A stretch of DNA of 6,499 bases from DATLYT01 sp035574455. Its GTDB lineage: Bacteria; Bacteroidota; Ignavibacteria; UBA10030. Position 1 is the stretch's first letter. Each line of letters starts with the position of its first letter. The position numbers and the translations under genes were made by a program. Positions 1 through 6,303 of the stretch are shown here, in pieces. The notes under the pieces were generated by a model. That model was given only the letters and a program-made list of their open reading frames with translations, ran no database searches and had not been told where the DNA came from. The stretch spans positions 1 to 6,499 of the forward strand of contig DATLYT010000133.1 in the NCBI GenBank assembly GCA_035574455.1, written 5' to 3'.

Positions 1-641
1 TCCGCCAACTGATGCGCCGGCATTGGCTGTTCGACAAATTCGACTCCCTCCTGCTCCAACCATTTGATTTTGTCGAGGGCCTCTTCTTTCTTCGTCCACC
101 CTTCGTTGGCATCCACTCGCAACGGCTTCTTTGTGATCGCGCGAATGGTCCGAATGATCGCCTCATCGTCTTCTCTGCCCAATTTAATCTTGAGGATGGG
201 AAATTCTTCTGCCTCTCGAACCTTTTGCGCAACAATCTCCGGCCGATCAAGACCAATCGTAAACGACGTCGTTACCGTCTTATCGGCAAGTCCCCAGAGA
301 CGATGGAGCGGCATCTGGAGTTTCTTCCCAATCCAATCGTGTAGGGCGATGTCGATGGCCGCCTTCGCCGCGTGGTTCCCTTCGGCAAGACTCTCGACAT
401 GCGAAAGTATCGACTCCAGTTGAAATGGATCGTCAAACGTTACTGCTTGAACAGCCTTCAGCAACGCAACGACTGACTCGATCGATTCGCCATACCTGCG
501 GATTGGTGCCGCTTCGCCAAATCCGATAATGCCCTCATGCTCCACGCGAGCGATAATGACCGATCTCACGGCGTCCGAACTTCGGGAAATCGTAAACGCG
601 TGCTTGAGCTGAAGGTCGTATTGTGAAAACGAGAGTTTCAC
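1..641 (-). CDS. Enolase-superfamily dipeptide epimerase (L-Ala-D/L-Glu epimerase-like), 5' part
   Basis: This is the N-terminal 213 residues of an open frame that runs off the window edge; family members are about 320-370 residues, so the C-terminal part of the barrel is missing. Residues 1-115 or so form the capping domain, with GFGEAAP at 40-46. The barrel then begins and shows KIK at 151-153 (K153 is the expected catalytic lysine), VDANEGW at 176-182 (D177 is a metal ligand) and FVEQP at 202-206 (E204 is a metal ligand). This pattern is that of the muconate-lactonizing subgroup, specifically the dipeptide epimerases that convert L-Ala-D-Glu to L-Ala-L-Glu during cytoplasmic recycling of murein peptides. 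The substrate-determining residues late in the barrel lie outside the window, so o-succinylbenzoate synthase or an epimerase for another dipeptide is not excluded. The GTG start overlaps the ftsY stop as GTGA, with no good Shine-Dalgarno site, which implies translational coupling. Confidence 0.85.
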   Translation of the reverse strand, partial: MKLSFSQYDLQLKHAFTISRSSDAVRSVIIARVEHEGIIGFGEAAPIRRYGESIESVVALLKAVQAVTFDDPFQLESILSHVESLAEGNHAAKAAIDIALHDWIGKKLQMPLHRLWGLADKTVTTSFTIGLDRPEIVAQKVREAEEFPILKIKLGREDDEAIIRTIRAITKKPLRVDANEGWTKKEEALDKIKWLEQEGVEFVEQPMPAHQLA

Positions 642-1582
642 GACTTCACTGAGACACCCTCAAACAGCGCATCGACAAAAACCTGCCGGTCAAACGGTTG
701 CAGGTCATCAATCTGCTCACCGACGCCGATAAATTTCACCGGTATATTCAGCTCCGAGCTTATGGCGAGGACGATGCCGCCCTTGGCGGTGCCGTCGAGC
801 TTCGTGAGGACAAGACCCGTCACGCCCACTGCCTGATGAAAAAGCCGGGCCTGTTGCAACGCGTTTTGCCCTGTTGAAGCGTCGAGCACCAGCAGAACTT
901 CATGTGGAGCGCCGGGAAGTCGTTTCTCAAGAACCCGCCTGATCTTCTTGAGCTCCTCCATCAAGTTTGTCTTCGTATGCAGCCGACCGGCCGTATCGAT
1001 AATGACGACATCGGCGTTCTGGGCGAGTGCAGAACTGAGCGTATCGAAGGCAACAGAAGCAGGATCAGCACCCTGTTGTTGCCTGACGATCTCTACTCCC
1101 GCCCGCTGTGCCCAGACCTCCAGTTGCTCATTGGCCGCTGCCCGAAAGGTGTCCGCCGCTCCAATAATGACGGTCTTCCCTGCCTGTTTAAAGTTATGTG
1201 CCAACTTTCCGATCGTTGTCGTTTTACCGACTCCATTGACTCCTACGACCATGATGACGTGCGGCTTGGCGAGAATGTTGGCATCTCGCTCTGCCTGCGC
1301 CTCATGACCGTTAATGTGAAGAGCTCTGGTGATTTCTTCCTTGAGCATGATCAGAAGTTGGTCGGGTGACTCGTAATGCTCTTCTTTGACACGGCTTTTG
1401 ATGTTCGAGAGCATCCGGAGTGTTGTTTCTACCCCCACATCGCTGGAAATGAGAATCTCCTCCAGATGGTCAAGCATCGCCTCGTCGATCTTGGTTTTCC
1501 CGCTCACCAGCTGAGCGACCTTACCGAAAATCGCTTCTCGTGTTTTCGTTAAACCGATTTTGAGTTTCTCAAACAGTCCCAT
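638..1582 (-). CDS. ftsY: Signal recognition particle receptor FtsY
   Basis: This GTPase docks SRP-ribosome complexes at the inner membrane for co-translational insertion of membrane proteins. The product is 314 residues. Residues 1-95 or so are the helical N domain, and the rest is the G domain: P-loop GVNGVGKT at 114-121, DTFRAAA at 144-150, DTAGR at 196-200, TKLD at 260-263 and the closing GVGEQIDDLQPFD at 286-298. The DTFRAAA motif and the closing GVGE...DL.PFD motif favour FtsY over Ffh, and the methionine-rich M domain of Ffh is absent. There is no long acidic A domain in front, as in many compact FtsY proteins. The frame could extend upstream to 1639, but the ATG at 1582 has AGGA five bases before it (1588-1591) and gives the usual MGLFEKLK beginning. 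That start lies inside the end of the upstream pgsA gene (14-bp overlap), and the stop overlaps the next gene by four bases. Confidence 0.96.
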   Translation of the reverse strand: MGLFEKLKIGLTKTREAIFGKVAQLVSGKTKIDEAMLDHLEEILISSDVGVETTLRMLSNIKSRVKEEHYESPDQLLIMLKEEITRALHINGHEAQAERDANILAKPHVIMVVGVNGVGKTTTIGKLAHNFKQAGKTVIIGAADTFRAAANEQLEVWAQRAGVEIVRQQQGADPASVAFDTLSSALAQNADVVIIDTAGRLHTKTNLMEELKKIRRVLEKRLPGAPHEVLLVLDASTGQNALQQARLFHQAVGVTGLVLTKLDGTAKGGIVLAISSELNIPVKFIGVGEQIDDLQPFDRQVFVDALFEGVSVKS

Positions 1583-2138
1583 GTTCTTCCTGCGATGGTA
1601 CCACCCGACCGATGAACAGACGACGCGAATACACGACAAGTGACAGTGCCATCAGTACCACACTCGCCCAGAGGGTAAATGTGCGAAACGACTCAAGGTA
1701 CTCCATACGGAGAATAGAAAGCCAGAGATAGAGAGCAATCACGGAAACAGCAATCTTTCCCATCCAATTGGATTGAAGGACAATCTGTTTTTTCTTTTGA
1801 ATCACCAGACCGCCAGCGACAATCAGCACATCACGCACTACGACGGCAAGAAAATACCAGAACGGGATGACGTCCGTCAATATGAGAACGAGCGCGACGG
1901 CGGCAACGGCAATCTTATCCGCCAGCGGGTCAAGAATTTTCCCCAACTCGGAGACCTGGTGCAATCGACGGGCGAAGTATCCGTCCAGAAAATCGGTAAG
2001 GATGGCGACGCTAAGGATCACCAGAGCCCCGATGCGATGGTTGGGACCGTCCGTCGTTAAGTAATACACCGCCACCACAACGAGCAGCACACGGGAAACG
2101 CTAAGCAGATTCGAAACGGTCCAGATCCGTCCTTGCAT
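1569..2138 (-). CDS. pgsA: CDP-alcohol phosphatidyltransferase, probably CDP-diacylglycerol-glycerol-3-phosphate 3-phosphatidyltransferase
   Basis: The family signature D-x2-DG-x2-AR-x8-G-x3-D-x3-D is complete: D49, D52-G53, A56-R57, G66, D70 and D74. These aspartates bind divalent metal and the CDP headgroup at the cytoplasmic face of the inner membrane. The 189-residue length, the start resembling TVSNLLSVSR and several hydrophobic segments (about 10-28, 36-50, 75-98, 100-113, 128-143, 155-170) match PgsA, which makes phosphatidylglycerophosphate, the precursor of phosphatidylglycerol and cardiolipin. Other members of the fold use serine, inositol or another phosphatidyl group; PgsA is the best call from length and N-terminus, but the acceptor is inferred. 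The ATG shares one base with the purF stop (TGATG) and I see no clear ribosome binding site, so translation is probably coupled to purF. The last 14 bases encode the start of ftsY in another frame. Confidence 0.88.
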   Translation of the reverse strand: MQGRIWTVSNLLSVSRVLLVVVAVYYLTTDGPNHRIGALVILSVAILTDFLDGYFARRLHQVSELGKILDPLADKIAVAAVALVLILTDVIPFWYFLAVVVRDVLIVAGGLVIQKKKQIVLQSNWMGKIAVSVIALYLWLSILRMEYLESFRTFTLWASVVLMALSLVVYSRRLFIGRVVPSQEEHGTV

Positions 2139-3661
2139 CAGACATCGTGTATATCTTTGGCGGTCTCTTTGTCGTCGATCGGCACCGGATAGTTGCCGCT
2201 AAAGCAGGCCGTGCAGTAGCTCATAACGCCATTGCCAGGAGCAGATTCGAGCAGTTTCTCCATCGATAAATATTCCAAACTATCGACATTCAGCTCTTGA
2301 GCAATCTTCTCAACATCGCTGTCGCACCGGTTCGCAATCAATTCATGACGACTGGGAAAATCCATGCCGTAGTAACACGGATACTTAATAGGTGGCGAGG
2401 TGACGCGAAAATGGATTTCTTTTGGCTCTGCCTCTCGAATCAACTTCACCAATTGCTTAGACGTTGTCCCACGCACTATGGAGTCATCAACGACGACCAC
2501 CGTCTTGCCTTTCAAGGCACCTTTCACCGTGTTGAATTTCGTTTTAACTTTCAGCTCGCGGCTGTTTTGGTCGGGCTGAATAAATGTCCTCCCAACATAG
2601 TGGCTTCGGATTAACCCGATCTCCAACCTGACGTCTTGCCCATTTTTATTACTTTCGGTAACAAATCCCAACGTCGCGGTGTTACTCGAGTCGGGCACAC
2701 TGATCACAACCACCTTATCCTCATCGCTCTTGGGTTTCACGGGCGACTCTTGTGCCAGTGCCTTACCGAGTTTCCGTCTTACCTTATCGACATTCTCGCC
2801 GAAAATCTTACTATCAGGCCGAGAGAAGTAGATATATTCAAAAATGCAGGGATGGGGTTGAGCGGTTCCTGACTGAAGCCAATACGATTTCAACTCTCCT
2901 GAGATCACAGCGTGCTGGTCGATGACGAGCATCTCACCCGGCTGGATATCCCGCACATACTCGGCGCCGATAATATCAAACGCACAGGTTTCAGAAGCAA
3001 CGACGTACGCATCGCCGGTTTGGCTCTCATCGTTCGGCGGAAGCTTCCCCAGAGCCAACGGCCGAAAACCGTGCGGATCGCGCGCAGCGATGAGATTTTC
3101 ATCAGTGAGGATGACTAACGAATAGGCACCGCGGACCTGCTCCAGTGCCTCCTTGATCTGCATAACCTGATCGGTCTGCTTACTTCGCGCGGCCAGATGG
3201 AGAATAATCTCGCTGTCGGATGTCGACTGGAATATTGTTCCTTCGTTTTGAAGTCGAGTACGCAGCGTCTGAAAATTGGTCAGGTTGCCGTTATGGCCCA
3301 GGGCGAGGTTGCCTGCTTTGTAGTTGACCGTGAAGGGCTGGATGTTCGCCTCGTTTTGAGATGAGCCGGTGGTCGAGTAGCGATTATGCCCGATTGCCGC
3401 TGTGCCTTTGAGTACGTTTTTCAGAATCTTTTCATCCCGAAAAACATCCGCCACGAGGCCAACACCTTTGTGGATGTTGAAGCGATAGCGCCTCTTGTCG
3501 GGCAGATATTCACTGGTGACGATGCCAGTAGCTTCTTGGCCTCGATGCTGGAGGGCGTGCAACCCGTAGTACGTCATCACGGCAGCAGCGGGATGGTTGA
3601 AAATACCGAAGATCCCGCAATGACATCGGGGCTTTCCTTCACGTTGGGCGAGTGATTGCAC
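2138..3661 (-). CDS. purF: Amidophosphoribosyltransferase (glutamine PRPP amidotransferase)
   Basis: This enzyme makes 5-phosphoribosylamine from PRPP and glutamine, the first committed step of purine synthesis, in the cytoplasm. The 507-residue protein has an N-terminal nucleophile glutaminase domain followed by a phosphoribosyltransferase domain. C15 in HCGIFGI is the expected nucleophile; the 14 residues before it look like a cleaved propeptide. HRGQE at 39-43, GHNRYST at 91-97 and GHNGNL at 122-127 build the glutaminase site. VVVVDDSIVRGTTS at 388-401 is the PRPP loop. C272, C429, C483 and C486 sit where the B. subtilis-type enzyme holds its 4Fe-4S cluster, so this is the iron-sulfur, oxygen-labile class rather than the E. 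coli class. GTG at 3661 is the only standard start that includes C15, since an in-frame TAA lies two codons upstream. No Shine-Dalgarno site is visible. It leads the purF-pgsA-ftsY-epimerase set. Confidence 0.97.
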   Translation of the reverse strand: MQSLAQREGKPRCHCGIFGIFNHPAAAVMTYYGLHALQHRGQEATGIVTSEYLPDKRRYRFNIHKGVGLVADVFRDEKILKNVLKGTAAIGHNRYSTTGSSQNEANIQPFTVNYKAGNLALGHNGNLTNFQTLRTRLQNEGTIFQSTSDSEIILHLAARSKQTDQVMQIKEALEQVRGAYSLVILTDENLIAARDPHGFRPLALGKLPPNDESQTGDAYVVASETCAFDIIGAEYVRDIQPGEMLVIDQHAVISGELKSYWLQSGTAQPHPCIFEYIYFSRPDSKIFGENVDKVRRKLGKALAQESPVKPKSDEDKVVVISVPDSSNTATLGFVTESNKNGQDVRLEIGLIRSHYVGRTFIQPDQNSRELKVKTKFNTVKGALKGKTVVVVDDSIVRGTTSKQLVKLIREAEPKEIHFRVTSPPIKYPCYYGMDFPSRHELIANRCDSDVEKIAQELNVDSLEYLSMEKLLESAPGNGVMSYCTACFSGNYPVPIDDKETAKDIHDV

Positions 3662-3664
3662 GGC

Positions 3665-3696
3665 TTAAGGTACGAAAAAAAAAGCGCCGTTACAAG
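3665..3696 (-). promoter_or_regulatory. Possible purF promoter overlapping the upstream terminator
   Basis: On the minus strand, CTTG (3696-3693) is followed after 20 bases by TACCTTAA (3672-3665). This partly matches the Bacteroidota consensus TTTG ... TAnnTTTG, with the same 20-base spacing as the better promoter at 4383-4414. If it is used, transcription would begin at or within a few bases of the purF GTG, giving a nearly leaderless mRNA. The match is weak, and read-through from upstream is the alternative. Confidence 0.3.
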
Positions 3697-3707
3697 ATGC
3701 ACGGCGC
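3675..3707 (-). terminator. Rho-independent terminator after the beta-barrel gene
   Basis: Read on the minus strand, GCGCCGT (3707-3701) pairs perfectly with ACGGCGC (3690-3684) around a 10-base loop and is followed at once by nine T residues (3683-3675). This is a classical intrinsic terminator, ending transcription of the beta-barrel gene about 60-95 bases past its stop codon. Its T-run ends 13 bases before the purF start codon. Confidence 0.88.
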
Positions 3708-3720
3708 AGGTAAAGACAAT

Positions 3721-3745
3721 GTGGGCATCGTTTGATGATGCCCAC
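3721..3745 (-). repeat. Perfect 9-bp inverted repeat (hairpin) in the 3' untranslated region
   Basis: GTGGGCATC and GATGCCCAC form a perfect 9-bp stem with a 7-base loop, 23 bases after the beta-barrel stop codon. What follows on the minus strand (ATTGTCTTTACC) is not a T-run, so it is unlikely to terminate by itself. It may protect the 3' end of the mRNA or act with the terminator 13 bases further on; the function is inferred. Confidence 0.7.
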
Positions 3746-3768
3746 CGGGAACTTTGAGAATCCAATCG

Positions 3769-4311
3769 CTACATTTTGTACGAGATACCCACGTTGATGA
3801 CGCCAAGTCCGTACCCGAGTTCAACCTGGGCGCCTAACTGTTGGGAAAAATAATATCGCAATCCGAGGTGGCCACCGTACAGGAAGTAACTGCCGGACGA
3901 AGAATACCCTGATTGGACAGTACCAATCTCTTTCGATGAAACAATGTTGTAGCCAAGAGTCAAGCCTGCATACGAGTCAATCTTGGGGTCCTTAAACACA
4001 TCGAAATGATATGCAGCGCGACCACCAAGAATGATGTAGGTGTACTCCCAGCCCCAGCTACCGCCGAACCATGCGTATTCCTGTTTCGACCCGGCAATAC
4101 CGGCAAGCCCACCGAACGAAATATTCTCGTTATAACCGACCTCATACCCTACACTGATCGGCGGCATGCTGGCCTCTCCATACACGCCCGCAAAAGTGCC
4201 CAATCCCAACCCTGCACTAAGTACCCGATCCCCCTGCTTGTATGCCATCTGCCCAAAACCAATCGAAACAAGCAGAACGAGCATCACGAGGATGTAGATT
4301 GCTCTGTTCAT
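3769..4311 (-). CDS. Small outer-membrane beta-barrel protein, function unknown
   Basis: The 180-residue product has a typical signal peptide: N2-R3, a hydrophobic core at about 4-18, and a likely cleavage near FG-Q at 19-21. There is no lipobox cysteine. The mature part is rich in glycine and aromatic residues, with alternating hydrophobic strands broken by short polar turns, for example ISVGYEVGY at 52-60, GGRAAYHFD at 96-104, YAGLTLGYN at 114-122, GGHLGLRYYF at 146-155 and GAQVELGYG at 160-168. This suggests roughly an 8-stranded barrel of the OmpX/OmpW-like kind. It ends in YKM rather than the common terminal aromatic. The specific role (adhesion, small channel or structural) cannot be read from sequence. 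The frame extends upstream to 4551 inside the aminotransferase gene, but the ATG at 4311 is preceded by a strong Shine-Dalgarno site and begins the signal peptide. The gene has its own promoter and terminator, so it appears monocistronic. Confidence 0.85.
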   Translation of the reverse strand: MNRAIYILVMLVLLVSIGFGQMAYKQGDRVLSAGLGLGTFAGVYGEASMPPISVGYEVGYNENISFGGLAGIAGSKQEYAWFGGSWGWEYTYIILGGRAAYHFDVFKDPKIDSYAGLTLGYNIVSSKEIGTVQSGYSSSGSYFLYGGHLGLRYYFSQQLGAQVELGYGLGVINVGISYKM

Positions 4312-4317
4312 CGTAGT

Positions 4318-4324
4318 ACCTCCC
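4318..4324 (-). promoter_or_regulatory. Strong ribosome binding site of the beta-barrel gene
   Basis: GGGAGGT lies six bases before the ATG at 4311 and is the strongest Shine-Dalgarno match in the window. It fixes the start at the signal peptide rather than at the longer reading frame, and fits a highly expressed envelope protein. Confidence 0.85.
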
Positions 4325-4331
4325 TTATGGT

Positions 4332-4404
4332 GAATGTTTAAAGAATGTGAATTATAGCTACCCCATTTTCCCACGTCTTTCGCAAGTATACGTATGAAAC
4401 ATTC
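4332..4404. repeat. Three copies of GAATGT/ACATTC around the beta-barrel promoter
   Basis: On the plus strand GAATGT occurs at 4332-4337 and 4343-4348, exactly 11 bases apart, and its reverse complement ACATTC at 4399-4404. The outer copies extend to a 9-base perfect inverted repeat (4331-4339 and 4397-4405). The third copy falls in the spacer of the predicted promoter and the first two in the leader. This could be an operator array or chance in an AT-rich gap. Confidence 0.4.
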
Positions 4405-4414
4405 AAGATGCAAA
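4383..4414 (-). promoter_or_regulatory. Bacteroidota-type promoter of the beta-barrel gene
   Basis: On the minus strand TTTG (4414-4411) and TATACTTG (4390-4383) are separated by 20 bases. This matches the Bacteroidota primary-sigma consensus, TTTG near -33 and TAnnTTTG near -7, at all but one fixed position. It also reads as an acceptable sigma-70 pair, TTGCAT with a 17-base spacer and TATACT. Transcription should start around 4375-4379, leaving a leader of about 65 bases. A second TATAAT lies at 4351-4356 but has no good partner element 17-18 bases upstream. Confidence 0.6.
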
Positions 4415-4426
4415 GATTTTTCTGGC

Positions 4427-5641
4427 TCACGATAAAGCCTCTGCCTGGGACGGTTGACGGAAGAGGGTACCGACGACTGTGCGAAACTCGGACAGGAGCT
4501 GATCACAGTGCTGGCGTGTAATAAGCAGTGGGGGAAGCAAACGAATGACATTGGTGTTTGTACAGTTCACCAATATCCCCCTCCGCTGGAGTTCATCGAC
4601 AACGGGCTGGCCTTCGTGTGAAAGCTCAATTCCCAGCATACAGCCGAAACCGCGCACATCCGTGATAATCGTGGGCAATTCTTGTTTCATGGCTTGAAAA
4701 GCGGATTTCAAATAGCTCCCCATTTCAGCGGCGTTCTTCATCAGACCATTGTCCACAATCTCTTCTAACACCACGATGCCCGCCGCACAAGCCACAGGAT
4801 TCCCACCAAACGTCGTACCATGCATTCCGTAGGAAAATGTGTCTTCTACTCGTTCATTTCCAAGAAACGCTCCGAGAGGGAGCCCCCCTCCCAACGGCTT
4901 AGCGATAGCGACGATGTCCGGCCGTAAGTCAAAGTGCTCAAAGCCAAAAAACTTCCCGGTTCTTCCAAGTCCCGATTGAATCTCATCGGCAATAATCAGG
5001 AATCCAAACTTTTCGCGCAGTGCCTTGAGCTCCTTCACAAACTCTGAACTTACAACATGAATCCCCCCTTCGCCCTGAATGACCTCAAGCACAATACCCA
5101 ACGTCCGTTCATTGACTTTTCGTCGCAGCTCATCAACATCGTTGAACACAATATGGTCGGTATTGGGGAGGAATGGTTCATACCCTTCTCGGTACTTCTG
5201 ACGCTCCGTCAACGACAGCGCGCCCATGGTGCGGCCGTGGAAGGAATTGGAAAGCCCGAAGAGGTCGATCTTGCCGTTGTTCTTCCCCCACTTCCTTGCG
5301 AGCTTGATTGCTCCCTCAATGGCTTCTGTTCCGCTGTTGGTAAAAAACAATCGGCGATAGCCAGATGCGGCGATCAGTTTTTCTGCAAGACGAACCTGCG
5401 GTTCTTGAACATAGTAGTTCGAGAGATGAATATACTTGTTGATTTGTTGTACGATAGCTTCTTTGACGCGTGGATGATTATAGCCCAAAGAGTTTACCGC
5501 AAGTCCGCCAAAGAAATCGAGATAGCGCTTGCCGCTCCTGTCATAGAGGTAACAACCGTCGCCTCGTTCGATGTCGAGCGGAAGACGTTTGTAAGTTTGG
5601 AAAAACAATTGATGTTCTTTGTCGAATAGAGAATCAGCCAC
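4427..5641 (-). CDS. argD: Class III PLP aminotransferase, acetylornithine aminotransferase-like
   Basis: The 404-residue length and motifs match the acetylornithine/succinylornithine transaminases, which exchange an amino group between N-acetylornithine and 2-oxoglutarate in arginine synthesis, and in some bacteria serve lysine synthesis too. Visible sites: SGTEA at 103-107 (phosphate binding), FHGR at 134-137 (F134 stacks on PLP, R137 holds the substrate carboxylate), ADEIQSG at 218-224 (D219 contacts the pyridine nitrogen), AIAKPLGGG at 245-253 (K248 is the Schiff-base lysine) and TTFGGNP at 276-282. No other arginine gene is in the window, so ornithine, GABA or another omega-amino substrate remains possible; the symbol is the family's best fit. 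The start is GTG with AGGA seven bases before it (5649-5652, overlapping the coaE stop). The gap to coaE is nine bases, so they are probably cotranscribed. No clear terminator follows. Confidence 0.86.
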   Translation of the reverse strand: MADSLFDKEHQLFFQTYKRLPLDIERGDGCYLYDRSGKRYLDFFGGLAVNSLGYNHPRVKEAIVQQINKYIHLSNYYVQEPQVRLAEKLIAASGYRRLFFTNSGTEAIEGAIKLARKWGKNNGKIDLFGLSNSFHGRTMGALSLTERQKYREGYEPFLPNTDHIVFNDVDELRRKVNERTLGIVLEVIQGEGGIHVVSSEFVKELKALREKFGFLIIADEIQSGLGRTGKFFGFEHFDLRPDIVAIAKPLGGGLPLGAFLGNERVEDTFSYGMHGTTFGGNPVACAAGIVVLEEIVDNGLMKNAAEMGSYLKSAFQAMKQELPTIITDVRGFGCMLGIELSHEGQPVVDELQRRGILVNCTNTNVIRLLPPLLITRQHCDQLLSEFRTVVGTLFRQPSQAEALS

Positions 5642-5650
5642 GGTCTAGTC

Positions 5651-6295
5651 CTATCGGTAGCGTTGAAGAAACAGGTTGTAAAGGAATTGTACAGCAGACT
5701 CCAACTCTTTTAACGAGCCATTATTGGTAATGACGTAATCAGCACGCTGGAGCTTTTCTTGCTGACTCCATTGCGCCTTCATGCGTTTGCGGACATCTTC
5801 CGGCTTTACCCGGTCCCGTTCAACTACGCGCCGTACCCGCACATCCTGTCTCGCATCGACAACGATGACCGCATCGAGCATCTTGTCTAATCCCGCTTCA
5901 TAAATCAGTGCCGCTTCGATGAGAACAAAGGGGAGGTGACTTCCGTATTGGGCAAGACGCCGCTCCAACTCTCGCCGAACCTCCGGATGCACAATAGCGT
6001 TCAGCTTCCGCTGGAGTTCCCACTTCGAGAACACAAGCGACGCGACGTAGGATCGGTTGAGCGTCCCGTCCGAACGATACGACTCAGGCCCTAAAAGGTT
6101 GATGATAGCTTGCCGGATTGTTGGACGGGAATCCGCCAGCTCTCGCGCAATCTCATCGGCATAATAGACTGTCACCCCTAATCGAGCAAACAAGGCACAG
6201 ACGGTGGACTTGCCGCTCCCGATACCTCCCGTGACTCCAATCCGTGCGATGGTCTGATGAGATGATGTCAACGGTAGCCGTGTTTTGATTGACAA
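5651..6295 (-). CDS. coaE: Dephospho-CoA kinase
   Basis: CoaE phosphorylates the 3'-hydroxyl of the ribose of dephospho-CoA with ATP, the last step of coenzyme A synthesis, in the cytoplasm. The 214-residue product has the P-loop GGIGSGKST at 23-31, the catalytic aspartate D47 in YYADEIARE, the HP pair at 103-104, the substrate-binding stretch EAALIYEAG at 127-135 and ADYVITNNGS near the C-terminus, with arginine-rich lid residues before it. About 16 residues precede the first core strand, slightly more than usual. The likely start is TTG at 6295, which sits directly after CAGGG with almost no spacer. A second TTG eight codons on (6271) would give a standard-length protein but has no Shine-Dalgarno site, so the true start is uncertain. 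It lies 8 bases after the rny stop and 9 before the aminotransferase, so the three are probably cotranscribed. Confidence 0.93.
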   Translation of the reverse strand: MSIKTRLPLTSSHQTIARIGVTGGIGSGKSTVCALFARLGVTVYYADEIARELADSRPTIRQAIINLLGPESYRSDGTLNRSYVASLVFSKWELQRKLNAIVHPEVRRELERRLAQYGSHLPFVLIEAALIYEAGLDKMLDAVIVVDARQDVRVRRVVERDRVKPEDVRKRMKAQWSQQEKLQRADYVITNNGSLKELESAVQFLYNLFLQRYR

Positions 6296-6303
6296 CCCTG
6301 CAA

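Noticed and set aside
64..423. Two overlapping plus-strand open frames near the left edge
   Set aside because: The minus strand here encodes the clearly conserved epimerase; the plus frames are shadows.
902..1369. 155-codon open frame on the plus strand
   Set aside because: It lies wholly antisense to the conserved GTPase domain of ftsY, has no recognisable domain and no ribosome binding site that I can support.
1583..1639. 19-residue upstream extension of ftsY
   Set aside because: The extension reads out of frame through pgsA, is unlike FtsY N-termini, and the ATG at 1582 has a good ribosome binding site.
4351..4379. TATAAT as a second promoter for the beta-barrel gene
   Set aside because: The hexamer is perfect, but the bases 17-18 upstream (AAGACG or AAAGAC) are a poor -35 element, and the site at 4383-4414 is better on both elements.
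4411..4440. Possible terminator after the aminotransferase (GGCT...AGCC around its stop codon)
   Set aside because: The stem is only four base pairs and no T-run follows directly, so it is not a credible intrinsic terminator.
4312..4551. 80-residue N-terminal extension of the beta-barrel frame
   Set aside because: It would run through the end of the aminotransferase gene and the promoter; the signal peptide and strong ribosome binding site place the start at 4311.
5057..5629. 190-codon open frame on the plus strand
   Set aside because: It is antisense to the conserved N-terminal half of the aminotransferase and its translation resembles no protein family.
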